A program made the position numbers and the translations under genes. Of a stretch of 64,000 nt of DNA, positions 1 through 9,025 are shown in pieces (the stretch's first letter is position 1; every line of letters begins with the position of its first letter). This stretch comes from Dokdonella_A sp040005635 (GTDB taxonomy: Bacteria > Pseudomonadota > Gammaproteobacteria > Xanthomonadales > Rhodanobacteraceae), in contig JBDTYM010000008.1 in the NCBI GenBank assembly GCA_040005635.1, forward strand, positions 4,506-68,505. The letters run 5' to 3'. The notes beneath the pieces were generated by a model. That model made no database searches. It worked only from the letters and a program-made list of their open reading frames with translations, and was not told the origin of the DNA.

Positions 1-1
1 C

Positions 2-994
2 AATGCGGATCTCGCCGAGGACCTGGCCAAGAAGGCGCAGGCGATCAGCCCGGATCTTGCCGGCGTCGACGATTTCAACCAGCGCCTGCGCAATGCGCGT
101 CTGTACGCGAGCTTCAAGCCGGGACAGATCGTGCACGATCGCTTTCTCGATATCGCCGGTGCCGCGCCTGCGGTGGTGGTGATCCCGACCGGCGAATTCG
201 TGATGGGCTCGGCGGCCGACGAGCAGGGTCATGTCGACAACGAGGAACCACAGCGGCGCGTGCGCGTCGAAATCGGCTTCGCGCTCGGGCAGAGCGAACT
301 CACGGTCGGCCAGTTCCGCGAATTCGTGCGTGCGACGAAGTACGTGACGGACGCGGAAAAGCTCGGTGGCAGCGCGGTGTACGAGGAAAACACGGGCCGC
401 ATAACCAACCGCAGCGGTATGACCTGGCAGAACGACTATCGCGGCGAGCACGCCGCCGACAACCTGCCGGTGATCAACGTGTCGTGGAACGATGCAAACG
501 CGTATCTGGCCTGGTTGTCCGCGCGCACCGGCAAGAAATACCGGCTGCCGAGCGAGACCGAGTTCGAATACGCCCTGCGCGCGGGTTCGAGCACACGCTA
601 TCCCTGGGGCGACGGCGAACCCGACAAGGTCATCGGCAATTTTACTGGCGAAGGCGATCGGTCGCCGTCGAAGCGCAGCTGGTCGAGTGCGTTCCCGCGC
701 TACAGCGATGGCTATTGGGGACCGGCGCCGGCGAAGAGCTTCCCGGCGGACGCGTTCGGCTTGTTCGACATGGAAGGCAACGTGTCCGAGTGGGTCGAGG
801 ACTGCTGGCACGACAACTTTGTGCGCGCCCCGCGCGACAGCACCGCCTGGGTCAATCCCGGCTGCGAACGGCATGTCGTGCGCGGCGGTTCCTGGGGCAG
901 CGATCCCGACCAGGTGCGCTCGGCGTTTCGTATCGCGGCAGCAAGCGATACGCGCTCGGCGCGCGTCGGCTTCCGCGTCGCGCGCGACCTGTGA
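2..994 (+). CDS. Formylglycine-generating-enzyme (SUMF1/FGE-sulfatase) domain protein, 5' end outside window
   Basis: The reading frame is open from the first bases of the window, so the gene is truncated upstream; the GTG at 131 is probably internal. The visible part holds one FGE-sulfatase/C-type-lectin-like domain: VVIPTGEFVMGS near the start, PVINVSWNDANAYLAWLSARTG in the middle, the GLFDMEGNVSEWVEDCW block and a terminal RGGSW...RVGFRVARDL. True FGE uses a pair of active-site cysteines in a C-x4-C context; here the only nearby cysteines are in the EDCW and NPGCERH segments, so sulfatase maturation is not supported. Bacterial relatives are often fused to kinase or sensor domains, which could lie upstream of the window. 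Confidence 0.85.
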   Translation, partial: NADLAEDLAKKAQAISPDLAGVDDFNQRLRNARLYASFKPGQIVHDRFLDIAGAAPAVVVIPTGEFVMGSAADEQGHVDNEEPQRRVRVEIGFALGQSELTVGQFREFVRATKYVTDAEKLGGSAVYEENTGRITNRSGMTWQNDYRGEHAADNLPVINVSWNDANAYLAWLSARTGKKYRLPSETEFEYALRAGSSTRYPWGDGEPDKVIGNFTGEGDRSPSKRSWSSAFPRYSDGYWGPAPAKSFPADAFGLFDMEGNVSEWVEDCWHDNFVRAPRDSTAWVNPGCERHVVRGGSWGSDPDQVRSAFRIAAASDTRSARVGFRVARDL

Positions 995-1354
995 TGGCCT
1001 GAGCCGTCTGCGCCAGGCGGAGCTTGGGCGAGACGGAAGACCAAGCGCGCGTCGACAATCGGCGGTCATCGCTGAAATCGGTCATGGCCACGCAGCACGG
1101 CGCGTACGCATTTGAGCTATCCAGAGCCCGATAGCCTCGAGTGATGTCAGCCGCCCGCGCGCTGTTCGGTCTGCTCGATGGCATGGCGCCATCGAGCGGC
1201 GCGTAGGCCTGCTTCGGCGACATTCGTTTGCGCGCGCCGCTACCGGGGTGCCTGCCGGAGTGATCCGTATCCCGCTGAAAAGACGCGAGCGTGCATGCAG
1301 CGAGGCTATGATCACCACCAGCGCGACATCCAACTTTGCGAATGGAGCAGTGAT
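995..1354. other. Intergenic region with one stem-loop
   Basis: No convincing gene lies here. It contains a perfect inverted repeat at 1174-1182 and 1188-1196 (CTCGATGGC / GCCATCGAG, 5-nt loop), extendable by a G-C pair at 1173/1197. There is no T-run after it, so it is not an obvious intrinsic terminator. It lies about 160 bp upstream of gnd and could act on its mRNA leader or end the upstream transcript. Confidence 0.5.
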
Positions 1355-2260
1355 ATGGAACTGGGCATGATCGGACTCGGCCGCATGGGCGCGAACATGG
1401 CGGAGCGTCTGCTGCGCGGTGGCCATCGCGTGGTCGGCTTTGACCCGAACGCACAGGCGCGTGCGCAACTCGAGTCCAAGGGCGCCGGCACGGCTGCTTC
1501 GCTGGAAGAACTCGTATCGAAACTCGCCGCACCGCGCGCGCTCTGGCTGATGGTGCCGGCCGGCGCGATTACCGATCAGACGATCGAGAAATTGCTGACC
1601 CTGCTCGCGGCCGGCGATACGCTGATCGATGGCGGCAACTCGAACTACAAGGACACCGTGCGGCGTGCCGCGCAAGCGTCCGCCAAACAGATCGACTATG
1701 TCGACAGCGGTACCAGCGGCGGTATCTGGGGTCTTGCCGAGGGCTACAGCCTGATGATCGGCGGCGAAAAGGCGGCCGTTGAGCGCCTGACCCCGATCTT
1801 CCAGACCCTGGCTCCGACCAAGGACAGCGGCTGGGGTCATGTCGGTCCGGTCGGTTCCGGCCATTACACGAAGATGATCCACAACGGCATCGAGTACGGC
1901 TTGATGCAGGCCTACGCGGAAGGCTTCTCGATCCTCAAGCACAAGACCGAATTCGGTCTGGACCTGCACCAGATCGCCGAGATCTGGCGCAACGGCAGCG
2001 TCGTTCGTTCGTGGCTGCTCGACCTTACGGCGGATGCGCTGGCGAAGAATCCGCAGATGGCCGGCATCGCGCCGCACGTGGACGATTCGGGCGAGGGCCG
2101 CTGGACGGTGGCCGAATCGATCGACCTAAACGTGCCGGCGCCGGTCATCACCGCCTCGCTGCTCGAACGCCTGCGTTCGCGCGACGACGACTCCTACATC
2201 GATAAATTGCTGGCGGCGATGCGCAACGAATTCGGCGGACATTCAGTCAAGAAGGCCTAA
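1355..2260 (+). CDS. gnd: 6-phosphogluconate dehydrogenase, decarboxylating (short form)
   Basis: The 301-residue enzyme should oxidise 6-phosphogluconate to ribulose 5-phosphate and CO2 with reduction of NAD(P)+ in the cytoplasmic pentose phosphate pathway. The Rossmann glycine motif GLGRMG is at residues 7-12, the substrate-binding DSGTSGG block follows near residue 117, and the catalytic-lysine block HYTKMIHNGIEY comes near residue 170. At about 300 residues it belongs to the short 6PGDH class rather than the roughly 470-residue E. coli type. ATG 1355 is chosen because the Rossmann fold begins at once; an in-frame start at 1178 would add a non-conserved leader through a stem-loop. The partner genes tal, pgi and pgm lie at 23-28 kb. 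Confidence 0.93.
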   Translation: MELGMIGLGRMGANMAERLLRGGHRVVGFDPNAQARAQLESKGAGTAASLEELVSKLAAPRALWLMVPAGAITDQTIEKLLTLLAAGDTLIDGGNSNYKDTVRRAAQASAKQIDYVDSGTSGGIWGLAEGYSLMIGGEKAAVERLTPIFQTLAPTKDSGWGHVGPVGSGHYTKMIHNGIEYGLMQAYAEGFSILKHKTEFGLDLHQIAEIWRNGSVVRSWLLDLTADALAKNPQMAGIAPHVDDSGEGRWTVAESIDLNVPAPVITASLLERLRSRDDDSYIDKLLAAMRNEFGGHSVKKA

Positions 2261-2398
2261 ACAGGCGCGACGTGCAGCGCTCAGATGTAAATCCACACTT
2301 TGCGTATTGAACGGCGTGCTTACAAAGGCATCCAATCGACGCAAGCTGCAGAAGTGCACGCCGCATCAGTCGTGTGCGTGCAGGACGAGGAGTCAGCC

Positions 2399-2833
2399 AT
2401 GAAAATCTTGTTTGCCGTGAGCATTGCGCTGTTTGCAGGGTGGGCGACGGCACAGACGCCGACACTCGCGCCAGCCCCGGCGGCAATGTCCGCTACGCCG
2501 CCCGCGGCGGCAGCACCGCTGGATCTGCGGGTGCCGGTTGCGGACCCGGCGAACTCGACGGCAGCCGGAGGCGCCGACACTCCCGGGGCGTATTACGGCG
2601 ACGTCAGCGGCAACGATGTCGACAATGCGGCCCAGATACACGGCAGCTTCACCACCGGCATCGGCTACAGCAAAGGCTATGGCAGCAGCACGATGAATGC
2701 CGCCGAGCTCGACATCAGCAAGCAGGACGGCGACGGCAACCGCTTCGACGTGCACATCAATGTCGAGCAAAGCAGGGGGCCGGGCTTCGGTGGCTACGAA
2801 GGCTATTACGGACCTCGCTACCGCGGTTATTGA
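2399..2833 (+). CDS. Secreted low-complexity protein of unknown function
   Basis: This 144-residue protein has a clear Sec signal peptide (MKILFAVSIALFAGWATAQ, cleavage probably after ATA). An Ala/Pro-rich linker (residues 20-50) follows, then a short domain with GSFTTGIGYSKGYG and a Gly/Tyr-rich tail ending GYYGPRYRGY. An RBS-like AGGACGAGGAG lies just upstream of the ATG. I do not recognise the family. The alternating Gly/Tyr tail and the size suggest a small periplasmic or surface protein, but nothing catalytic is visible. Confidence 0.75.
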   Translation: MKILFAVSIALFAGWATAQTPTLAPAPAAMSATPPAAAAPLDLRVPVADPANSTAAGGADTPGAYYGDVSGNDVDNAAQIHGSFTTGIGYSKGYGSSTMNAAELDISKQDGDGNRFDVHINVEQSRGPGFGGYEGYYGPRYRGY

Positions 2834-2943
2834 ACGTAGCGCCGCTCTGCGGCATCGTTCGTGGAGGAGTCGTCGCTGCGACCGGGGCGGACTGCTTCGT
2901 CGGCGCGCTCCGCATGCGGGTCTAGCCCCTCTCACATTTTCGC

Positions 2944-3903
2944 CTAGGCGGCCTGTCCCGTAGCTGCGTTGGTCACGTGTGCATTGCGCCGGATTGCCTG
3001 CGGCGGCTGGCCGAACATGCGCACAAACGCGCGGCGCATGCGCTCGGGGTCGGCGAATCCGGTTTCACGTGCGACCACCTCGATCGGATGTCGCGTCTGT
3101 TCCATCATCAGCCGCGCGGCTTCCACGCGCAGATGTTCGATCGCCTTTGCCGGCGACTGGCCGGTTTCGGAACGAAACGTGCGGCTGAACTGGCGCGGAC
3201 TCAGGTTAGCCGCCTTGGCGAGTTCCGCAACGGACAACTCCCCGCGCAGATTGCGCTTGGCGAACGCCAGCGCGCTCTGGATGCGGTCCGACTTCGGCTC
3301 CAGCTCCAGCAGCGCCGAAAACTGCGATTGGCCGCCGGCGCGGCGGTGGTAGAGCACCATGCTCTTCGCCACGCTGCGTGCGAGTTCGGCGCCCAGATCC
3401 TTCTCCACCAGCATCAGGGCGAGGTCGACACCGGCGCTCATGCCGGCTGACGTCCACACCGAACCGTCGGCAATGAAGATGCGGTCGTGCTCGACTTTCA
3501 CGCCGGGAAAGCGCTGTTGCAGCTCCTGCGCAAATTGCCAGTGGGTGGTCGCACGCCGGCCCGCCAGCACACCCGCCTCGGCAAAGACGAAGGCGCCCGT
3601 GCAGATCGAGGCGATGCGTCGTGCGCGGTCCTGCGACCGGCGCACGAAATCAATCACGCGCGGCATCGTTCCGGGCACGCCGGTGTTACCGCCGAGAATC
3701 ACGGTATCGAAAGCGGAATCGTCGAAGCGCTCGGTGTCCACGCTGGCGCCGATCGAGCTGCGCACCGGGCCACCGTCCTCGGACAGCAGGCGGATGTCGT
3801 AGACGTCTTCGCCGGCATTGATATTGGCAAACTCGAACACCGAAACGGCCGCCATGGTCATGACCTGGAAACCGGGATACAGGATGAACCCGACGCGTTG
3901 CAT
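2944..3903 (-). CDS. GlxA-type AraC family regulator with DJ-1/PfpI-like domain
   Basis: The protein is 319 residues. Residues 1 to about 170 form a DJ-1/PfpI class I amidotransferase-like domain, starting RVGFILYPGFQVMTMA and carrying the nucleophile-elbow sequence ASICTGAFVFAEAG. Residues about 215-310 form a double AraC helix-turn-helix (LSVAELAKAANLSPRQFSRTF, then GFADPERMRRAFVRMFGQPP). In this family the N-terminal domain senses a ligand and is usually not enzymatic. It is transcribed divergently from the SDR gene at 4013 across about 110 bp, so that SDR is the likeliest target. Confidence 0.9.
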   Translation of the reverse strand: MQRVGFILYPGFQVMTMAAVSVFEFANINAGEDVYDIRLLSEDGGPVRSSIGASVDTERFDDSAFDTVILGGNTGVPGTMPRVIDFVRRSQDRARRIASICTGAFVFAEAGVLAGRRATTHWQFAQELQQRFPGVKVEHDRIFIADGSVWTSAGMSAGVDLALMLVEKDLGAELARSVAKSMVLYHRRAGGQSQFSALLELEPKSDRIQSALAFAKRNLRGELSVAELAKAANLSPRQFSRTFRSETGQSPAKAIEHLRVEAARLMMEQTRHPIEVVARETGFADPERMRRAFVRMFGQPPQAIRRNAHVTNAATGQAA

Positions 3904-4012
3904 GCGAACACCGATGGCCTAAAAGGTTGGATACATGGCATTTAAGTCATGCGAATCGACTATACACCATGGCTATGGCGCCGGCACCCCGTCGGCCGTG
4001 GAGGAGATCAAC

Positions 4013-4822
4013 ATGACATCCGCAATCAACAAAGGCACAGCACTGGTCACCGGCGCCTCCGCAGGCATCGGCGCGGTCTACGCCGAGCAGCTGGCGCGAC
4101 GCGGCTACGACCTGATACTGGTCGCGCGCAACGCCGAGCGTCTGCAGCAGCTCGCCAGCCGCCTCAGGACCCAGACCGGCCGTTCGGTCGGCGTCATCGC
4201 AGCCGATCTCAACGACAAGGCGGATCTCGCCCGCGTCGAGGCGGAGCTGCGCAACGACCCGAGCATCACCCTGCTGGTCAACAACGCCGGCGTCGGTGCG
4301 AAGGTTCCGCTGCTGGAAGCGGACGTCGATGCGATGGAGGAGATGATTTCACTCAATGTCGTCGCGCTGACGCGGCTCACCTACGCGGCAGTACCTGGAT
4401 TCGTCGCTCGCGGCGGCGGCGGCGTGATCAACATCTCTTCGATCGTCGGCATCGCACCGGAAATGCTCAACGGTGTGTACGGCGGCAGCAAGGCGTTCGT
4501 ACTGGCGCTGACGCAGTCGATGCACCACGAACTCGCCGAGAAGGGCATCCGCGTGCAAGCGGTGCTGCCCGGTGCGACGGCGACGGACTTCTGGGACTTC
4601 ATCGGTGGCGCCGCAAACCTGCCGCAGCACCGAGTGATGTCGGCCGCGGATATGGTCGACGCCGCGCTCGCCGGCTTCGACCAGGGCGAACTCGTCACGA
4701 TTCCAGCGTTGCCGGATGCGGCCGATTGGGACGCGTTTGAAGCGGCGCGCCGCACGATGATGCCGAACCTGTCGCGCACGCAGCCTGCAGCGCGCTATGC
4801 GGCGTCGAAGATTGCCGCCTGA
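4013..4822 (+). CDS. Short-chain dehydrogenase/reductase (SDR)
   Basis: This is a 269-residue classical SDR, probably a cytoplasmic NAD(P)-dependent oxidoreductase of unknown substrate. The cofactor motif TGASAGIG is at residues 13-20, NNAG at about 100-103, catalytic serine in NISSIVG at about 152, and the YxxxK pair in VYGGSK at Y166/K170. ATG 4013 is preceded by GAGGAG at good spacing; upstream in-frame ATGs lack this. It is divergent from the GlxA-type regulator, a common arrangement for a regulator and its target. Confidence 0.92.
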   Translation: MTSAINKGTALVTGASAGIGAVYAEQLARRGYDLILVARNAERLQQLASRLRTQTGRSVGVIAADLNDKADLARVEAELRNDPSITLLVNNAGVGAKVPLLEADVDAMEEMISLNVVALTRLTYAAVPGFVARGGGGVINISSIVGIAPEMLNGVYGGSKAFVLALTQSMHHELAEKGIRVQAVLPGATATDFWDFIGGAANLPQHRVMSAADMVDAALAGFDQGELVTIPALPDAADWDAFEAARRTMMPNLSRTQPAARYAASKIAA

Positions 4823-4956
4823 CCTCGCTGCGCGTCCAGCCAGCAATGCCACCATCCGTCGGCGACAGGAAAGCTTCATGCACAGGAACGATCCCGCGGC
4901 GCACTCGCCGCGGTTCGCACGGCGGCCACTGCAATGCGCTTCCCGAATGCTTGCAA

Positions 4957-5340
4957 CTAATCTCCGAAACGCCCCGCTGCTTTCAGCGCGTCGACTTCGT
5001 CCTCCTCGAATAGGCGCGAGCGCGTCAGAAAGCGCACGCCTTCGCCGTTGTCGAGCGAGAACATGCCGCCGCGTCCGGGTACGACATCGATGATCAGCTG
5101 CGTGTGCTTCCAGTACTCGAACTGCGACGGGCTGATGTAGAACGGCGCGCCGCCGATTTCGCCGAGCAGCACATCGCGATCGCCGACGATGAAATCGTTC
5201 TGCGGATAGCACATCGGCGACGAGCCGTCGCAGCAGCCGCCTGACTGGTGGAAGAGGACCGGGCCGTGCTTCTCGCGCAAACGGGCGATAAGTGCCACTG
5301 CCGCATCCTGTGCGACGACTTGAGTAGGCAGCTCGGGCAT
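4957..5340 (-). CDS. DUF779 protein associated with aldehyde dehydrogenase
   Basis: This 127-residue protein starts MPELPTQ and contains the Cys-rich FHQSGGCCDGSSPMCY block and QFEYWKHTQLIIDVVPGRGG, both typical of DUF779. The family is almost always encoded next to acetaldehyde-type aldehyde dehydrogenases; its role is unknown, but the clustered cysteines suggest metal or thiol chemistry. ATG at 5340 has AAGGAG seven bases upstream. It lies 76 bp downstream of the dehydrogenase gene on the same strand and probably shares its sigma-54 promoter. Confidence 0.88.
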   Translation of the reverse strand: MPELPTQVVAQDAAVALIARLREKHGPVLFHQSGGCCDGSSPMCYPQNDFIVGDRDVLLGEIGGAPFYISPSQFEYWKHTQLIIDVVPGRGGMFSLDNGEGVRFLTRSRLFEEDEVDALKAAGRFGD

Positions 5341-5416
5341 GCGTTCGCTCCTTGCGGGTTCGACGAGAATTCCGATCCGCCGCACGCGCGACGGACCGGC
5401 GACAGCATCCGCACGC

Positions 5417-6937
5417 TCAGAAGAAGCCGAGCGCCTTCGGCGAGTAGCTGACCAGCAGATTCTTCGTCTGCTGATAGTGATCGAGCATCATCTTGTGGTT
5501 CTCGCGGCCAATGCCGCTTTGCTTGTAGCCACCGAACGCCGCATGCGCGGGATAGGCGTGATAGCAGTTCGTCCACACGCGGCCGGCCTGGATCTCGCGG
5601 CCAAAACGATAGGCGCGTGTTCCATCACGCGTCCACACGCCGGCGCCGAGGCCGTACAGCGTGTCGTTGGCGATCGACAGCGCTTCCTCTTCGTCCTTGA
5701 ACGTGGTCACCGACAATACCGGCCCAAAAATCTCTTCCTGGAAAATGCGCATCTTGTTGTGGCCCTGGAACACGGTCGGCGTCATGTAGTAACCGTCCTT
5801 CAGATCGCCATCGAGTATCTTGCGCGTACCCCCGGTCAGCACCTTGGCGCCTTCCTGCTTGCCGATATCGACGTAGGACAGGATCTTCTCGAGCTGTTCG
5901 CTCGATGCCTGCGCGCCGATCATCGTGGTCGGATCCAGCGGATTGCCCTGCTTGATCGCAGCGACGCGCTTCAGCGCGCGCTCCATGAAGCGGTCATACA
6001 CCGACTCCTGGATCAGCGCGCGGCTCGGGCAGGTGCACACCTCGCCCTGGTTCAACGCGAACATCACGAAGCCTTCGATCGCCTTGTCGAAGAAGTCGTC
6101 GTCCTTCGCCACGACATCGTCGAAGAAGATGTTCGGCGACTTGCCGCCGAGCTCCAGCGTGACCGGAATCAGGTTCTGTGAGGCGTACTGCATGATGAGG
6201 CGGCCGGTCGTCGTCTCGCCGGTGAATGCGATCTTCGCGATGCGCGGACTCGATGCGAGAGGTTTGCCGGCTTCGAGGCCGAAGCCGTTGACGATGTTGA
6301 GCACGCCAGGCGGCAACAGATCGCCAACCAATTCGGCCCAGACGAGGATGCTGACCGGTGTCTGCTCGGCAGGCTTCAGCACGACGCAGTTGCCGGCAGC
6401 GAGTGCGGGCGCGAGTTTCCAGGTCGCCATCAGGATGGGGAAATTCCACGGGATGATCTGGCCGACCACGCCGAGTGGCTCGTGGAACTGGTACGCGACC
6501 GTGTCGTGGTCGATCTCGCCGATCGATCCCTCCTGCGCGCGGATGCATCCGGCGAAATAGCGGAAGTGGTCGATTGCGAGCGGGATGTCGGCAGCGCGCG
6601 TCTCGCGCAGGGGCTTGCCGTTGTCCCAGGTTTCCGCGTGCGCGAGCAGGTCGAGGTTCTGCTCCATGCGGTCGGCGATGCGATTGAGGATGTTGGCGCG
6701 CTCGGCCGGCGACGTGCGACCCCACGCTTTCTTCGCCTTGTGCGCGGCATCGAGCGCAAGCTCGATGTCATCCTTGTCCGAGCGCGCAATTTCGCAAAAC
6801 GGCTTGCCGGTTATCGGCGTGATGTTCTCGAAATATCGGCCGCTGGTCGGCGCGACCCACTGGCCGCCGATGAAATTCTCGTAACGGTTCTTGAATGGCA
6901 CCTGCACCGAAAGGTTCTGTTGTTCGAGCTTGGTCAT
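5417..6937 (-). CDS. Aldehyde dehydrogenase (ExaC/AcoD/AldB-like)
   Basis: This 506-residue NAD(P)+-dependent enzyme oxidises an aldehyde, probably acetaldehyde or another short aldehyde, to the acid. PWNFP is at about 163-167, the general base E262 is in LELGGKSPN, and the catalytic cysteine is C301 in NQGEVCTCPSR. The C-terminal block NCYHAYPAHAAFGGYKQSGIGRE is typical of the AldB/ExaC class. AAGGAG precedes the ATG at 6937. A good -24/-12 sigma-54 promoter lies just upstream and a sigma-54 activator gene is divergent, so expression is probably inducible. DUF779 follows in the operon. Confidence 0.93.
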   Translation of the reverse strand: MTKLEQQNLSVQVPFKNRYENFIGGQWVAPTSGRYFENITPITGKPFCEIARSDKDDIELALDAAHKAKKAWGRTSPAERANILNRIADRMEQNLDLLAHAETWDNGKPLRETRAADIPLAIDHFRYFAGCIRAQEGSIGEIDHDTVAYQFHEPLGVVGQIIPWNFPILMATWKLAPALAAGNCVVLKPAEQTPVSILVWAELVGDLLPPGVLNIVNGFGLEAGKPLASSPRIAKIAFTGETTTGRLIMQYASQNLIPVTLELGGKSPNIFFDDVVAKDDDFFDKAIEGFVMFALNQGEVCTCPSRALIQESVYDRFMERALKRVAAIKQGNPLDPTTMIGAQASSEQLEKILSYVDIGKQEGAKVLTGGTRKILDGDLKDGYYMTPTVFQGHNKMRIFQEEIFGPVLSVTTFKDEEEALSIANDTLYGLGAGVWTRDGTRAYRFGREIQAGRVWTNCYHAYPAHAAFGGYKQSGIGRENHKMMLDHYQQTKNLLVSYSPKALGFF

Positions 6938-6970
6938 GGCGAAACTCCTTGCTGGGATGGAACATTGAGA

Positions 6971-6986
6971 GCACCAGCTATGCCAA
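6971..6986 (-). promoter_or_regulatory. Sigma-54 (-24/-12) promoter of the aldehyde dehydrogenase operon
   Basis: Read on the minus strand the site is TTGGCATAGCTGGTGC. It has GG at -24 (6984-6983) and GC at -12 (6972-6971) separated by exactly 10 bases, against the consensus TGGCACN5TTGC. Transcription would begin near 6959, about 22 nt before the ATG at 6937, leaving room for the AAGGAG ribosome site. The adjacent activator gene is of the class that needs this promoter type. Confidence 0.75.
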
Positions 6987-7115
6987 CTGGCGATGATGTT
7001 GCGGCGAAGCAGGCAAAGGAGCTCGCTTACATAGCGAAAAAAACAGCCACCTGCGGCGATGCAGCACGGGCGCGCGGAGATTTCCCTTGCGCCGTACCTT
7101 ATTAGGTGTGTAGTA

Positions 7116-7154
7116 GCGCAACAGGTTCAAGTTCACCTGTCGCAAACTGCAACA
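7116..7154. promoter_or_regulatory. Probable upstream activator sites for the AcoR-like regulator
   Basis: Two overlapping dyads lie 130-180 bp upstream of the sigma-54 promoter, the usual enhancer distance. The first is ACAGGT (7121-7126) / ACCTGT (7135-7140). The second is TGTCGCA (7138-7144) / TGCAACA (7148-7154), a 7-bp dyad with one mismatch and a 3-bp spacer. A further half-site GCAACA sits at 7118-7123. The activator assignment is inferred from position. Confidence 0.55.
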
Positions 7155-7168
7155 CTCGGATGATCGTC

Positions 7169-9025
7169 ATGTCTCGTACCACCCCCAATTCGAGTCTGCT
7201 CGTCGCGAGGGAACGCTTCTTTTCGAGCGGCGAGCGCCCGACCGGTCTCATCTCGAAAATCATCCTCGAGTCATGGCAACGCTGCGCGGCTCTCGGGTTG
7301 TCGGCGCGATTGCGACCCGAAGTCGAGCGGCTCCCAGCTTCGGCGTTGCATGAGCTGCTCGATCGTCACGAATCGCTGCGACGACTGTGTCGGAACGAAC
7401 TCGAAGCCCTGCACGCGAGTGCGCGTGCCGGTGGTGCGATCGCCATCCTGACCGCGCCCGATGGCCTCATTCTCGACGCCGTCGGCGACGCTGCATTTCT
7501 CGACAAGGCGGCACGCGTCTCGCTGCGGCCCGGCGTACCGTGGCGCGAAGATGCGACCGGTACGAACGCGATCGGTACTGCGCTGATCGAGCGGCGTGCC
7601 GTCGAAGTGCGTGGCGGTGAGCACTATTTCGAGCCGTATCGCATTCTCAGCTGCTCCGCCGCGCCGATTCTCGATCCATTCGGCCGCCTCGCGGGCGCGC
7701 TTGACCTTTCCGGTGAAGCGAACGTGCACCATGTGCATGCGCTCGGTCTCGTGCAACTGGCGGTCGATCAGATCGAGCATCGTTTGTTCGATGATGTCTG
7801 CGCCGAACGCGAGCTCATCCGCCTGCACAGCGATCCGAGCCTGCTCGGCACGCCGCGCGAAGGCGTGTTGATGTTCGAAGGCCATCGCCTCGTCGCCGCC
7901 AACCGTTATGCCCTTGCATTGCTCGGTCTGGATTGGGAGGAGCTCGGCCGTCGTCGCTACGACGAACTGTTCAGCGGTGCCATGCCGAGGTCGAATGCGA
8001 TCGCGGGATTGCGCGACCACTTCGGTAACGTGCTGCATGCGCGACGTCAGTTGCCTGGTGCACGTGTGTCATCCAACGGGCCGACGCGCTGCACCAGACG
8101 CACGTTGAAGCCGGTGGTCGACGCTGCACTCCAAGCGCAGCTCGAGCGCGCCGTGCGCCTGATCAATGCGGATATTCCAGTGCTGCTGCAGGGTGAAACC
8201 GGAACTGGCAAGGAAGTGTTTGCGCGCGCCCTGCATCAGCGTTGTGCGCGTATGTCGTCGGCATTCGTCGCGATCAACTGCGCGGCGCTGCCCGAAAGCC
8301 TGATCGAGTCGGAACTGTTCGGTTACGCGCCCGGCGCATTCACGGGAGCACGTCGCGAAGGTTCGGTGGGGCTGCTGCGTGAGGCGGATGGTGGCGTGTT
8401 GTTCCTCGACGAGATCGGCGACATGCCATTGCCGTTGCAGAGCCGTCTGCTGCGCGTGCTGCAGGAGCGCGAAGTCGTCGCGCTTGGCAGCAGCCGTGCC
8501 GCGCCGGTCGACTTCGCGTTGATTGCCGCCTCGCATCACGACTTGCGTGTGGCGGTGGAGGCCGGTGCATTTCGCGCGGATCTATACTATCGCATCGCGC
8601 AGAGCCAGGTCAGATTGCCGCCGCTGCGCGAGCACGCCGATCTGCGCACGTTGATTGCGCAACTGTGGACCTCTTTGACTGCGGACGACACGCGTCTGCG
8701 TCTCGGGGAGAGCGCCGCGGCCGAACTCGCAGCGTACTCGTGGCCAGGCAATTTCAGGCAACTCGTCGCCGTTCTACGCGAGCTGATCGCGCTGGCGCAG
8801 CCGGGCAGCACGATCGGGCGCGAAGCGCTACCGGAGTTGGTTGATGCGAAGCTGGCTGCGACGGGCAGCCGGATCGTGCCGGGAAAAATCGCCCGGCTCG
8901 ACACGATCGAGCGTGATGCAATGCGCCAGGCACTCGCGGCTACCGGAGGCAATACTTCCGAAGCGGCAAGACGCCTTGGCGTCAGTCGCAGTACCTTGTA
9001 CCGGCGCCTGCGCGACTACGATTGA
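7169..9025 (+). CDS. Sigma-54-dependent Fis family activator (AcoR-like)
   Basis: The protein is about 618 residues. The N-terminal part (residues about 50-220) is a GAF-type ligand-sensing region (WREDATGTNAIGTAL, YFEPYRILSCSAAPI). The central AAA+ domain has Walker A GETGTGKE, the sigma-54-contact loop GAFTGA, and Walker B GGVLFLDEIGD. The C-terminus is a Fis-type helix-turn-helix (TSEAARRLGVSRSTLYRRLRDYD). In-frame ATGs exist at 7160 and 7169, neither with a strong RBS; starting at an upstream GTG (7106) would place the activator sites inside the gene. It probably activates the divergent aldehyde dehydrogenase/DUF779 operon in response to an aldehyde, alcohol or acetoin-type inducer. Confidence 0.88.
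   Translation: MSRTTPNSSLLVARERFFSSGERPTGLISKIILESWQRCAALGLSARLRPEVERLPASALHELLDRHESLRRLCRNELEALHASARAGGAIAILTAPDGLILDAVGDAAFLDKAARVSLRPGVPWREDATGTNAIGTALIERRAVEVRGGEHYFEPYRILSCSAAPILDPFGRLAGALDLSGEANVHHVHALGLVQLAVDQIEHRLFDDVCAERELIRLHSDPSLLGTPREGVLMFEGHRLVAANRYALALLGLDWEELGRRRYDELFSGAMPRSNAIAGLRDHFGNVLHARRQLPGARVSSNGPTRCTRRTLKPVVDAALQAQLERAVRLINADIPVLLQGETGTGKEVFARALHQRCARMSSAFVAINCAALPESLIESELFGYAPGAFTGARREGSVGLLREADGGVLFLDEIGDMPLPLQSRLLRVLQEREVVALGSSRAAPVDFALIAASHHDLRVAVEAGAFRADLYYRIAQSQVRLPPLREHADLRTLIAQLWTSLTADDTRLRLGESAAAELAAYSWPGNFRQLVAVLRELIALAQPGSTIGREALPELVDAKLAATGSRIVPGKIARLDTIERDAMRQALAATGGNTSEAARRLGVSRSTLYRRLRDYD

Noticed and set aside
2..994. True formylglycine-generating enzyme activity
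   Set aside because: The active-site cysteine pair of FGE is not seen, so only family membership is claimed.
7106..7168. Upstream GTG start for the sigma-54 activator
   Set aside because: It would put the palindromic activator sites in the coding region and adds residues of no conserved character.
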